Part shown: positions 35,300-46,431 of the stretch, piece after piece
Numbering within the stretch: the first letter of the stretch is position 1
Layout: every line of letters starts with the position of its first letter
Assembly: GCA_030077755.1 (NCBI GenBank)
Contig: JAQJZZ010000008.1
Coordinates: 4,092,001 to 4,156,000, forward strand
Reading direction: 5' to 3'
Source of the DNA: Filosporella fistucella
Taxonomy: Eukaryota; Ascomycota; Leotiomycetes; Helotiales
Length of the DNA stretch: 64,000 bases
Position numbers and translations under genes: made by a program
The notes under the pieces: generated by a model
Seen by the model: only the letters and a program-made list of their open reading frames with translations
Told to the model about the DNA's origin: nothing
The model's database searches: none

Positions 35300-36029
35300 A
35301 TGTCGCACCACTCAAGCCAAGTATCTTCAGACTTGATCTGGCAGACAGTCCGTACGTTTGCCCTCCACGAAGTGCTCCCGATTCGGTGAAAGGGGAAGAG
35401 AACAGAGGATTTGATGAATGGAAATTGATATTTGGGTCTGTAGGAACTCAAAATGCCTTCCTCGTGAAGCGCGCCCAAAGTGGAGGTGTCCGATTCTCTC
35501 GTGACCCTCTTAACTTGGTCAATGTCCACTCCCGCAAGGTTCGCAAATATGGCATCGAGAATTGATGATATATACTAATTTCAAAACAGCACGCTGGATT
35601 CGTCAACGACAAGGTACTTCATAACTAGGATACGTGATGGCTACAAAATCCAGGCGCTGATACAGAAGATAGGCTGTTGGAATTCAAACCGCTGGCGAGA
35701 AGGGAGGTGTTGTCTTGCTCACCAAGAAGGTCAAGCACCCACAACGACCAGGCAGCTCCATCAACAAGACCACTTTCGGAGGAAACAAGGGAACAAGAAA
35801 GTGAGTCAACGTAACTCCCTGGTTTCTAGACAATTCCTAATCATCATTCAGGACCTACAAGTCAATTGTCGCTACTGTCGCCAAGTCTGGATACAGAGCT
35901 GATCTCCGTGCTGCCGCCGTTTCCCGCGCATCTGCCATCCGTGATTCTCAAAGACCAAAGAAGGACCTCCCAGAGTCGAAGCTACGTGGATCAAAGGCCA
36001 AGAAGGCATCTGCTGAGAAGGACGAGTGA
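35300..36029 (+). CDS. Large-subunit ribosomal protein eL28 (L28e)
   Basis: Five exons (35300-35351, 35444-35538, 35590-35613, 35673-35800, 35852-36029) give 158 residues. Matching family segments are SSDLIWQTVR, QNAFLVKRAQSGGVRFSRDP, NLVNVHSRKHAGF, GVVLLTKKVKHPQRPGSS, YRADLRAAAVSRASAIRDSQ and KLRGSKAKKAS. The protein is basic, without a targeting signal, and belongs to the 60S subunit. Baker's yeast lacks eL28, but filamentous fungi and fission yeast keep it. Exon 3 is only 24 bp. High intron density near the 5' end is usual for fungal ribosomal protein genes. Confidence 0.95.
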
Positions 36030-36843
36030 TTTGGTGCATTACGGGATATGGTCTTGCTAGTGACTCATGAATAGAGCTCATTTAAAGGAGTTATTGAGGC
36101 TATTGGTCTGTGAATTACCATTATGACATGTGGCTGTGAGAACAGGTATTGCATTTCTGGCATCTGATAACATGGATACGTTCATGATACAGAACCGGAG
36201 CGGTAGTTCGGTTATAGCGAATATGAAGTCTTTAAACGATCTTATGGCTTCTCATAAATGCTTTCCCTGAACGGAGTACGATAATAGAAAGTCTTTCCGA
36301 CATGTGAAAGAACAGCCGGTCAGTTAGACCTTGAGCTGTTCTCGTACCCGAACCTCTCCGACCGGTACCTGCCTCGGCCGTCATTTATACTAGTGCCGAT
36401 GTCAAATGTCTAACTTCAGACACTCCAAAACTTATTTCTTTTCTTTCATTTTTCTCTCCATACCGACATCGCAGTAAAGGAAGAACATCGTGATACTGTC
36501 CAGGTAAGCAAAATCTCCCGAACGCCCGGCTCGATTCCTACAACCCCACCCCCACTAGCGCCATTTTCGCCAGTCCGCAGGGAAGAGCTCAACCCCTCCA
36601 AGCCAAAGCAAGCCTCGAACAGTTTCAAGCAGTCAGAAGACGCCCCAAAGCTCCATTGACCCTTTACTATTTATCTTTCGAAGTTGTTGTCCCTAACTTC
36701 TTACTTCTTTTGAATACCTAGAATCCATCACTTTAGGTATGTTGCTCTGCCCTTCTTTTAGCCAGCAGATGCTTTGTTGAGTCAATGCGGGGTAAATATT
36801 AACCTTGTGGAATAGACAAATCAACAAAATCAACACCACAATT
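36030..36843. other. Intergenic, promoter and leader of malate dehydrogenase
   Basis: eL28 3' UTR followed by the MDH promoter. The last 190 bp are pyrimidine-rich and a leader intron is possible: GTATGT near 36739 and an AG near 36815. Confidence 0.4.
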
Positions 36844-38141
36844 ATGGGAATTAAAGCTGGTAAGTCAGGACGCCGGTCCCCTTCATTGAACTGGTCTAAC
36901 GGACATGTAGTTGTCGCTGGTGCTTCAGGTGGAATTGGACAAGTAAGTATCCCGTATTTTGTTATTCAATTGAATAAGCGCTGACCCGTCTGCTCTACAG
37001 CCATTGTCCCTCCTCCTCAAGACATCGCCCCTCATCTCTGAATTGGCACTATATGATGTGGTCAACACCCCCGGTGTTGCTGCTGACCTTTCCCACATCT
37101 CATCGCCTGCCGTACGTATTTACGAAGAAAGCACAAATCATTGGCTGATGAGGGATTTAGAAAATCACCGGTTACTTGCCAAAGGATGATGGAGCCAAGC
37201 TCGCATTCAAGGATGCGGATATCATCGTTATCCCAGCTGGAATTCCCCGTAAGCGACTAAGCCACTCTATAGAGAGACTTGCTAATCCACCATAGGCAAG
37301 CCAGGAATGACCCGTGATGATCTGTTCAACATCAACGCTGGCATCGTCAAAGGCCTCATTGAGGTTATTGCCGAAGTTGCACCAAAAGCCTATATCTTGA
37401 TTATTTCCAACCCAGTCAACTCAACTGTTCCAATTGCAGCAGAGGTTCTCAAGGCCAAGGGAGTCTTTGACCCCAAGCGTCTCTTTGGTGTCACAACCCT
37501 CGATGTTGTCCGTGCTGAAACCTTCGTTGCGGAGATTGTTGGCGAGAAGAACCCACAAAATCTAAATATTCCAGTTATTGGTGGCCATTCCGGTGAAACC
37601 ATTGTGCCCCTCTTCAGCCAAGCCAAGCCTTCCGTAAATATCCCAGCTGAGAAGATAGCCGACTTGGTCAAGCGTGTCCAATTTGGTGGTGATGAGGTTG
37701 TCAAGGCCAAAGACGGAGCTGGATCTGCAACTCTTTCTATGGCCTATGCTGGTTACCGGTATGTGGATATATTATCGATATAAATGTAACCTCACTAACA
37801 TATGTAGTTTCGCCGAGAAGGTTCTTAGAGGTCTTAGCGGCGAGAAGGGTATTGTTGAGCCAACCTTCGTCTACTTGCCAGGTGTTCCAGGTGGCGATGC
37901 CATCGCAAAGGAGACTGGCTGTGATTTCTTCTCTGTTCCCGTTGAGCTAGGTGTAAGTATACCCGCTCGTGCTATAATTTGCGTCGCTAACAAAAGTAAG
38001 ACCTCTGGTGCCGAGAAGGCTCTGAATCCCCTCACAAACCTTAACGATAACGAAAAGACACTCCTCAAGGCCTGCGTGGAAGGTTTGAAGGGCAATATTG
38101 AGAAGGGTGTTACCTTCGCACACAACCCACCCCAAAAGTAG
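36844..38141 (+). CDS. MDH: NAD-dependent malate dehydrogenase, form without a presequence
   Basis: Seven exons (36844-36859, 36911-36942, 37001-37111, 37161-37248, 37296-37758, 37808-37952, 38001-38141) give 331 residues. Motifs: dinucleotide loop GASGGIGQ (9-16), substrate loop [12 protein letters not shown] with Arg83 and Arg89, SNPVN (120-124), LDVVRAE with Asp152 and Arg155, and catalytic His180 in GGHSGE. It interconverts malate and oxaloacetate with NAD. The mature sequence starts directly at MGIKAVVAGA with no mitochondrial presequence, and the C-terminus (HNPPQK) is not a peroxisomal SKL-type signal, so a cytosolic enzyme is most likely. The first exon is only 16 bp. The last intron uses the acceptor AAAAGTAAG, since the nearer AG would cause a stop. 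Confidence 0.95.
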
Positions 38142-38708
38142 TCCTCCCGCCCCATTACATCTCCTTCTCCTGTCTCTCGTTCAAACGACGGTAGTACATA
38201 GTCGTGCTTTCCATTTGTTTTCTAAGCCTACAAGCGCGTCTCCTCTCTTTTGAGATTTGATTGCGAAATGAAAATTTGACAGGTCTGGCTCTTCTTGGTA
38301 GGAAATCCTTGACTGATCGTTGGCGCTTGCTTAGATAGGCTGTAATGGCTTTGCTTCGATGTATTCCGATGGTTTGACTCAGATCGGTGCTTATGTTCCT
38401 TCTCTTCTTTCATTCTTGCTTTCGAAATAGTCGAATGGAATGATAGCCGCGTGAGGGTAGGGCTGGAGTGGGATGGCTTAGGAGCTAGTAGACCTATGGC
38501 AGGGCTGGATGGCATGAATGAAATGAATAAATCAAATACAATTGGAATATGTCGTGAATCCATTCAGCGCCACTATGCTTGCCTGCCCTGTAAACCCTAT
38601 GCAACCGTAATCCTCGGATGATCTTCCAAACGCCATATATGCCGCTAAATCGCATCGAATTTTGTAGAACTGCTTTCACTCTCCATTTCTCTCTGCATCT
38701 CATATTCT
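38142..38708. other. Convergent intergenic region (MDH / TRS33)
   Basis: Two 3' UTRs. No gene or repeat recognised. Confidence 0.5.
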
Positions 38709-39581
38709 TCAAGGCTTTGCTGTTATACTCTTAATTTGAAATGTTGCCCCTGGTAACTCGCTCGTTTCTGCCTGTACTGTTGCGTTTATGCCCATGCTTG
38801 CCAATGCGCCGCGAATTATGCCACATGGGAACCAAAGAAACTGTAAGTAATGTTAGTAAAGCCACAAGCAATCCCATGAAAAAAGAATACCGGTTGTGCT
38901 CTAACCACTGCCTGCCCTCCAGCTTCCGTACTCATCCTCGAGAATGGCCGAAATGAATTATCTGTCAGGACATAGACTCCCTGTGTCTACATGTCAGTTT
39001 ACGTTCCTTTGTGATGACAATCTCGAGAATTTGGAGAGAGACGAACCCTGTGATTGGTTTTCAAATTGTCTATTTGCTTCCTGAAAACCAGCATCCAGAG
39101 ATCTTTGCAGAGGAATTTGATAACATCCAGTGTGTCTGTGAAGCGGGGTCTATCACGGGAGAATCTGTGAGGTATCAGTGTCCTCTTCCTGAAGTAAAGC
39201 TCACTCAATCTCATGAACCTCTATGGATCCGCAGATTAAGTGCTCAGATGGATACGATAAGACATACCGTTCTACCAGCCCTTGCCCGACTCTATATCCC
39301 AACATCTCAAGCCTAAAGAATACCGCATCTCTCTCCTCATCCTCATCCATTTTCCCCTTGACACCTCCCCCTTGACCGCCCGTAGCCGTCGAGCTCTTCA
39401 CACTCCCGCTCTCCACATTACTGCCAGCAACAGCACTTGGATTCTGAGCATCTACTTCGTTTGTAATGCGATATGCCATTGGAACGAGCTCGATCATTAA
39501 CAGGTCTAAACAGGAGGAATTGAGGAAGGTCGCGGTTGGATCGGAGGCATTGTAGGGAGGGAGGGGCGAATCGAAAGACAT
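38709..39581 (-). CDS. TRS33: TRAPP complex subunit Trs33 / TRAPPC6
   Basis: Exons 39581-39268, 39164-39047, 38980-38891 and 38840-38709 give 217 residues. The Bet3-like fold is shown by [68 protein letters not shown] and [19 protein letters not shown]. The C-terminus has the family motif [16 protein letters not shown]. An acidic, Gly/Ser-rich insert of about 45 residues (around 47-85) sits after the first helix and is longer than in yeast. The N-terminus is short and soluble. Trs33 is a small subunit of TRAPP, the Rab-activating tether at the Golgi. Longer 5' readings upstream of 39581 have no ATG that improves the match. Confidence 0.95.
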
Positions 39582-40793
39582 TTTGAGGTTCGTGCTCGAG
39601 TTTTTGATACTGCGGGAGGTGTAGGGAAGGGCGATAGAGCAAGCTGGGTTTGTTGCGCGGGACTGGAGATTTGGTGGTTTTGGTGCTGGGAGCTTGGATG
39701 AGGTCGGGATTGAGCGAAGTTTTGCCGACGGAGATGAGGACTTTCCCCACCCAGATTGCTCCAATTCCTTTAGCATAGCACAGGAACTTAGTTTCAATTT
39801 CCTCGAATCTAGTACTGATCTCACCTACCTTATATGACTACGTTAGTTGATTGATTTCTTATACTTTTCTTAGTATTAGTGTCATAGTACATACTCAGCA
39901 TTCAAACTCAATCTAGACCTAATTGACAGTTAGTTATAGGGGAATTCATTCTGTTATAATATTTGTTCATACCAAGTGGGAACCTTGTCTTCATCTTTGA
40001 TCTAAGCCCACAGGATTCGATGCTTAAGCGTCATTTTCAAAGGGAAATTCCATTCAAGTGGTGCTAGCAGTCAGCCTGGCTTTTGGTCAAGTCACCAAAA
40101 GTTAAAGAGACAAGTCTGCTGGTATCCAACAACCTTTGATACCAGATTGGCTGTCAGAACTAGATCTAGATTGGAGCTCTCGGACAGAAGATTAAATTTT
40201 GCGATGGAACTATACAGGTGTCTCTTCTATAACTTTTCATGACAGTATGAATTTGCAAATCGCGAGAGCAGAAACCCCAAATATTTGCGCAGGTTTCACG
40301 TTAGTCATATTTCAAGATATATTGTGGTTCAGAAGCAAAATCCGAATGAGGAAAGTCGTTCCCCCAATTTGACTATCTGGAACCTGCTTTACCAAGACGG
40401 GGTGACTGTTTAAGGCAGATTCGTGGATGTTTGAGTCCTCAATGTCCGGCTGAAGCACAACGCCTCAATCATCCGCTAAATCAAAAAGACCTGCACTATG
40501 GCGATTCCAGCAATTCGCTCTCGGAAAGCTTCTTACGGCCTAAATGTGTGATACTAGCCAGTTACGGTATTGAAACATTAAGGTGTCTTCTTTTCTTCGA
40601 AGACTGTGATTCGGGGACCCTTGGGGAGTTTCTAATTTTGAGCATCAAAAGCTTCGCCGACTGTTTGAAACATGGTTAGAGTGGTCTTACAGTTTTACTT
40701 CTCGGTCTCTATTCACCGCAGATAAACATTAGATCCTTCCCTTCCTCAAACATCTTGTCTCTATGAATCTACAGCGCCTGTCTGATTCTCAGT
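39582..40793. other. Intergenic, no convincing gene
   Basis: Promoters of TRS33 (minus) and the Lys-rich repeat protein (plus). Only short ORFs; nothing recognised. Confidence 0.4.
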
Positions 40794-42498
40794 ATGAAGC
40801 TCTCTTCTTCTCTTATTCTCTGTCTCATCCATACATCACTTGCTGCGACGTCTTGTATTAAAGATGATTGCTCGGAAGCTGTCTTTGGAGAAGGCAGTGC
40901 CAAATTGGCAGCAGGACGTGCAGCCTGTAGCAGTGCACTTGCTCGTGTGATTACAGTTCTGCCAGGGACTGCTTCACCATGTCAAAACATTTCAAGATAT
41001 TCTAGTGCATGCTCTTGCAATGGAACCATGACGGAGCAAAAGAGGGTATGTTGCATCACCCACCCCTCTAAATTGAGATCTAGACTAATATTTATAGTCC
41101 GCGACCTCTACGATTTTGAAGTCCGTTAGTCAAACTACAATCTCGAAGAAAGCGGCGGTTCCTGAAACCAAAAATCCAAACACAATTTCTTCACGAACCA
41201 GAGGACCAGAGCAAAACGATGCACCGCCGGCTACCCGCTCCAAGGCCACCGGGACAGGTTCAACTACTTCTCGTGTGAGCAAGGCTCCTGAACCCATCGA
41301 GAGCAAGAAGTCAGAAACAAAGTCGAAGCCAATTGAATCTGAAAAGGCAGAGTCGAAGAAGTCCTCCTTTAGAAGCACTACGACTTCCCGTGTAAGCAGG
41401 GCTATAGAGCCTGCTGAAACTAGAAAATCGACTACCAAATCGAAGCCATTTGAATCTGAAAAGGCAGAGACGAGAAAGAGTGGAAGCTCATCGAAAACAT
41501 CAGCTGGACAAAATCCTTCAGGGGGTGCTGGTCTTCATAAGCGAAAGGACTCTACCAAGCCAGCTGATACTACAAAAACCGAATCGAAAGGTTCAGGAGG
41601 TTCTCAGAGCAACTCGACGAAGCTCGCCGAGACACACGTATCGGAGACAACCAAATCAGCAGTCTCAAAGAAGTCCGATGTCAAGGCATCTGCCACTGAA
41701 AACAAGTCAAGCAAGCCTGCCGAGTCGAAAAAGTCGGAAGTGAAGACGACTGAAATCAAAACGACCAAACTTGCCGAATCCAAGAAATCGGAGGTGAAGG
41801 CAACCGCCACCGAAGACAAATCAAGCAAGCCTGTCGAGTCGAAAAAGTCCGAAGTAAAGACGACTGAAACTAAAACGACCAAAGTTGCTGAATCCGAGAA
41901 GTCGGAAGTGAAGGCGACCGCCACTGAGATCAAGACAACCAAACCTGTAGAATCGAAGAAGTCCGAAGTCAAGACGAGTGTCACAGCGATCAAGTCCACC
42001 AAGCCCGTCGAGTCCAAGAAATCCGAAACGAAGGCGACCGCTACCGAGAACAAGTCAAGCAAATCTGCCGAGTCGAAGAAAAGCGAAGTGAAAGGCACAG
42101 CCACTGAGATCAAAACGACCAAAGCTATCGAGTCTAAAAAGTCGGACTTGAAGGGAACCACTACAGAGAAGAAGTCCAGCAAACCTGTAGAAACACGTAC
42201 ATCAGCGACAAGCAAGCAATCCGAGTCGAAGAAATCAGAATCGAAAGGACCAGCAATCACACAAAGCAAGGCTGTGGAGACCAAAGAATCTAAGAAAGCA
42301 GATGGGACAAGCAAATTAGTGCAGTCAAAAGCTAGTAGCACGGGCTCTGAGACGCGTAAATCGGAATCGAGTGAATCGCCTGAGCCCGCTCGCAGCGAGT
42401 CAAAAGGTGGCACAGCAGTCACAAAAGAGGCATCGACTCTGGTCACAATCATTCGTAGCAGCGACGCTGGTTTCCCAATATCCTCCCAGTCAGCCTAA
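40794..42498 (+). CDS. Secreted Lys/Ser/Thr-rich repeat protein with N-terminal six-Cys module
   Basis: Exons 40794-41045 and 41098-42498 give 550 residues, in frame. The signal peptide is about 1-18 (MKLSSSLILCLIHTSLAA). The Cys module has Cys at 21, 26, 45, 63, 73 and 75 (CIKDDC ... SACSC), and the only intron follows it directly. The rest is low complexity. A 34-residue unit is duplicated at about 136-205 (SKAPEPIESKKSE, SRAIEPAETRKST). About nine 18-20-residue units of ESKKSEVKxTxTExKxxKPV type then alternate KSSK and KTTK. The repeat region is strongly basic and hydrophilic with no helix breakers beyond Pro, so it is probably unstructured. A GPI tail is not evident. It may be a wall- or matrix-binding protein, but function is unknown. 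Repeat units drive a false 282-codon ORF on the other strand. Confidence 0.75.
41660..42200 (+). repeat. Coding tandem repeat, about nine 54-60 bp units
   Basis: Units read ESKKSEVK + (A/T)T(A/E)(T/I)E + xK(S/T)(S/T)K + PV/LA. Copies differ at many silent sites, so the array is old or the codons are under selection, not a fresh expansion. Confidence 0.8.
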
Positions 42499-43125
42499 TC
42501 GACAGGGCTAGATTTCATATCACATTGTTGTGTTGGCAGGTTTCGTATTGTAAGCGGTGTTCGCTTGCTTCGGACAATGAGCAATAACTCCTCTCTGAAC
42601 GCTCTTTTACCTCTTTGCCTCGAGCTGGCTGCGTTGTGAAGTAGATGAGTTTTGCCTAGGGGACGGAGGAGATAATAAAGCATGTGTTAGTGGGAACGAT
42701 GATGACGTTTTCGATACGAGTAATGTGTGTATATTGAAGCTTTCATAAGATATAAAGTACATTGGTGAAGTCCTGGCAAGACATTGACATGCAATGAGGA
42801 GTGGCACCTCAAACAAAGGTACCGTTGACATTTCACGTGACAAAAATAGTAAGATTCTGGGTGGACAGTGTTAGCATGTATATAGTTGATTCAAACTCGG
42901 CAACACCATTGAAATTATTGAGATATTTACTTTGGCCCTTTCCTAGCCTGTGACTGCTCTACTGGCACATTCCGTGAATAATCACGTGTGTGTATCAGGA
43001 GCAAGGGTCCGAGCCGTAATCCAGACAAACACCCCTCCTTGCCTTCCTTGGAAGACCAACATTCACCAACAACAAAAGAGTTCGTGATTCCGGACCACAT
43101 CGAGGTTGATTCCTTCAGGCAATAT
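42499..43125. promoter_or_regulatory. Upstream region of the F-box/2EXR-like gene, with CACGTG sites
   Basis: It contains two CACGTG E-box palindromes, at about 42835-42840 and 42983-42988. The reading frame of the next gene stays open upstream to about 42982, but the first ATG in that frame is at 43126. An additional upstream exon is possible. Confidence 0.4.
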
Positions 43126-45075
43126 ATGGATTTCTTTCAGAACATCATTCCTGCTATTCCAGCCCCACCAGGCCAGCCTCCTCCAGATCCTACCTTACTT
43201 GAGACTGTCCAACAACTAAGGGCACTGAATGATGCTATCACTCAACTCAATTACAACATGAATCCTCAAATATGTGCTGGAAGGTATGATTGCTTTCCAT
43301 GAAAGTTTCCTCGCATGCATAAGCTAACTGTATATCTAGATCCAAGGTTCTTGCCGCCACTCGCAAGATCGACGAGATCGAGGATGAAGATGGGTTGAAA
43401 GCTGCCCTTGTATGTATTCACACCGAAAAACTTCTTTCGGTTTGAGTCTTCCAGCTTCATGTCTCCTCTTATCTTCCGCATTCTCAAACGCCATACTGAG
43501 TTGTCCGTGTTTCAGGAGCACATACAAGCCAAGCTTCGTAGTCTTCAGCCTCACACGGGAGTTTCAGCGACTTCTAATAACGGGCGCTCATTTCTAGAGG
43601 CATTTCCTCTGGAAATCAGGAACGAGATCTATGAGCTTCTCCTAGTCAATCCCTTTCTGGCGACTGCGGCATCCATCCACCCGTCAGCTGAGCATGGAGC
43701 TAAAGAGCATTACAATCTTTCTCCTGCGATTTTACGCACATGTAAGCAGATATCAGCGGAGGCAACGAAAGTTCTGTACAACAAGAATCTCTTCATCATC
43801 TCTGGTCTTGGCCAAAATCGTGGTTGCTTTCCTCCATCCCGAGTACTCCGATGTCCAGTTTTTAGATATACAAAATCTGCAAATCTGTTTCAAACAACGG
43901 CACCTGATACCAACCCAGCATTCACCAGTATTCAACACCTGCGTGTTATGATCAGCCCTTACCTTGAAGATGGTCTTACTCTGGGAGAGCAACTCGAGAA
44001 TTGTCGCACGATATGCAGGAAGCCAAACCTCAAGTCCGTACATATCCAACTTCTATCCCGCACCAATTATGAAGAGTTCTGCTGTTTAAGGACGGGTTTC
44101 TTCCGTCCTAATCTGGTGACTTACCCTTTATTACGAATTATTGAACCTTTCAAGCTTCTCCGCAACCTCAATTCGTTGAAATTGGAGAACCTGGACCCAG
44201 AACGCGAAATCAATTCCTTAGATGAGTACAGCTTGCGAATCTTAGCTCAATCAAGCATGCCGATTGTAGACATTTTCAAGATGTATGAGAAAGTTCTTGC
44301 CTATGCGCAAACATTCGAACGGGCAGATTTCATAAAGAAGGGCATGTCTCTTCATGCTGGCCATTTTCGAGATACTTTGGAACGCCGGCGACCATTGAAT
44401 GCCATGATGCCATTGACTGCGCAAGAAAGAATGGGCTTGAACGTCTTCAAGACTGATCAACCTCATCCAGTGGAAGGTGGCTTGGAACTTGCTAAGTATG
44501 CTTGCGATGAGAACAATGTTGCAGAGTTCAACCTATTGCGAAAATCTGTGCTTGATTATCTGGAACCACAGTATCAACGGATCATTAATGCTAGGCGGCG
44601 ATTCTACGATTTTGTAAAACGCCAGAGGGAACCTCTAGGTGTCCTGCACAATATCCACTCCCCTGGACCTCAACGGTATGGAGAACGCACGCAAGACATT
44701 ATAGAGGGAACCATCTTTCTCGAGGATTACGCAAAGTCTTTTGACAGAGATTTGACACTTCCCGTCCGTAGAGTTATCCGGTTGTATCAATACGACTGGA
44801 ACAATCTGTACGAGACTCGATTCAGAGAGAATGCTCTTGCGAGAGTCAGCAAGACTCTAAGCATGGATGACGATATGCAGCGCTGGAAACTAGCATTCAT
44901 GGATGCTGGTGCCGATATGGAGAAACAGTACTTGAAGATCCGTAAAGCCAGAAAAGAGCTTTTCGAGTCGGATGTCACTGGCATCAATCGAGGATACAAT
45001 TTCGATACAGAACCCATGAAAGGCGATGAAGAGAATTGCTTACATCCACACATTCCATTCTCATTTGGAGAATGA
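43126..45075 (+). CDS. Large fungal protein with F-box/2EXR-like segment
   Basis: Exons 43126-43283, 43340-43409 and 43516-45075 give 595 residues from the first in-frame ATG. N-terminal residues 1-25 are Pro-rich (AIPAPPGQPPPDP), followed by a helical stretch (about 30-95). At about residue 100 comes FLEAFPLEIRNEIYELLLVN with YNLSPAILRTCKQISAEATK and VLYNKNLFII after it. This layout (LPxEIRNxIYxLLL, then LLRTCxQIxxEA, then LYxxNxF) is common in fungal F-box-like and 2EXR proteins and may bind Skp1, though that is inference. The remaining about 400 residues are helical and not recognised. No signal peptide. The protein would be about 45 residues longer if a non-ATG or upstream-exon start were used. 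Confidence 0.7.
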
Positions 45076-46341
45076 AGTCTTACTCTTTGGAGTGCAGACT
45101 ATGGACCCAAACTCGGGCTATGCAGATTTGCTAGCTCACATATACGATTACAGGTTGGCAACGACTCTTGGCACGGATGAACTTGCTTACAATGGCGTTT
45201 ATGGCTGTATCTTAGCATATGATATTTCTTGAGTCGTGGTGCTTTGAGCCCCATAATGCCTCATCCTGACTTTTCAGCGTGTGTGGACTGCTGAAATTGC
45301 TGGCTAAACTTGTGTTTTATTATCCTTGGCACAAAGCTTAGAAACCGAACCATCACGCTCCTTTCTTCCCCTTGTCAAGTGGCACCACGGCCTTGTTCTC
45401 GCACAAAAGCTGAAGCCATCTAACGAGACCCATGCTCTAGAGCGTAGCTGATGTTGCCGAATGCCATTTTGTACACTGGGACATTGCTGGTGGACCAATC
45501 ATGAGATTGCATCCCCTACGTTCAAGTCACAACCACACAATATCGTGTAAAGACTTGGGCGGCTCCGCGTTCAATATAGTTCTGTTGTGTTTCGATGCTT
45601 GCCATTCCAACGCACTTCTTGCTAGCTGCATATCCTTTTCTCGGATTCTTTATCAATTGAGATGAACTTCACTGGTCCGTTTGACACTGAAAATGAGTAG
45701 TTTCGTCGGGAGTCTTGAAATATGCAATGCGCCAAGAGTTTCCTATCGAGTCGAGAACCACCCAAAGAAGAGCATCTAGCATCAGCTGCTGGGATATGCT
45801 CTACTATGTATTCAAATAGTAATTTTATTGTAAAACATCCTCGGTGGCCGAGCTGGAAGAATCATCTCCTCCACCTCCTTCTCTCAATTTCCATCCTTCA
45901 GCTAACATTGCCAGTCATTCAAGTCACATCCTCACGCTCCAGCTGATATTCTAACAGACAGCAAGAGAAGAGTCACTGATGTCGGATGAGCGTCGGTAAA
46001 GTCGATATTCGTGCCTGTTCCTTCCACTACCCAAGCGGATGTCAGTTGGTGTTTGGGGTGCAATATAAAATTTGGCAAATAGTATGTTCCTCCGGGAGCA
46101 GCTGATCTGGCCCGGAGGATCCAGCTGTTCTGTTGGTGAGTGTTGATTTTCTTCTAATTCAAGCAGTTCGACCACCTTTTTGGCTTTTTACAGTGGTGCT
46201 GTCGTAACCCTGGGGCACGTAGGCTTGCTGCATACGCGATGCTGTGGATGTGTCGATGGTGGGAATAATTCCGGAATCGCTCTATTCGAGCCTACAAGTC
46301 CAGGGGTACTTCTGTCAAGATTCAAATGACCCAAAAACCTC

Positions 46342-46431
46342 GTTGCGACATTTACTGTCCACTGCCTTCTACCAATGTCCCAAAATGCTTGTTGCAACTT
46401 TTCCTATCTACCTTCTTCTACCAATGTTCCC
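46342..46431. repeat. Imperfect direct repeat of about 40 bp
   Basis: Both copies start GTTGC and end CTTCTACCAATGTYCCC. They are separated by about 9 bp and look like an old local duplication. Confidence 0.5.

Noticed and set aside
35614..35672. Possible C/D snoRNA in an eL28 intron
   Set aside because: GTGATGG and CTGA resemble C and D boxes, but the intron is only 59 bp and CTGAT is better explained as the branch site.
41604..42452. 282-codon ORF opposite the Lys-rich repeat gene
   Set aside because: It is open only because the repeat codons on the other strand give no stops; composition is a mirror of the repeat and there is no start context or homology.
45838..45870. tRNA-Leu/Ser-like start GGTGGCCGAGCTGGAAGA
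   Set aside because: No matching acceptor stem, anticodon arm or T-arm follows.
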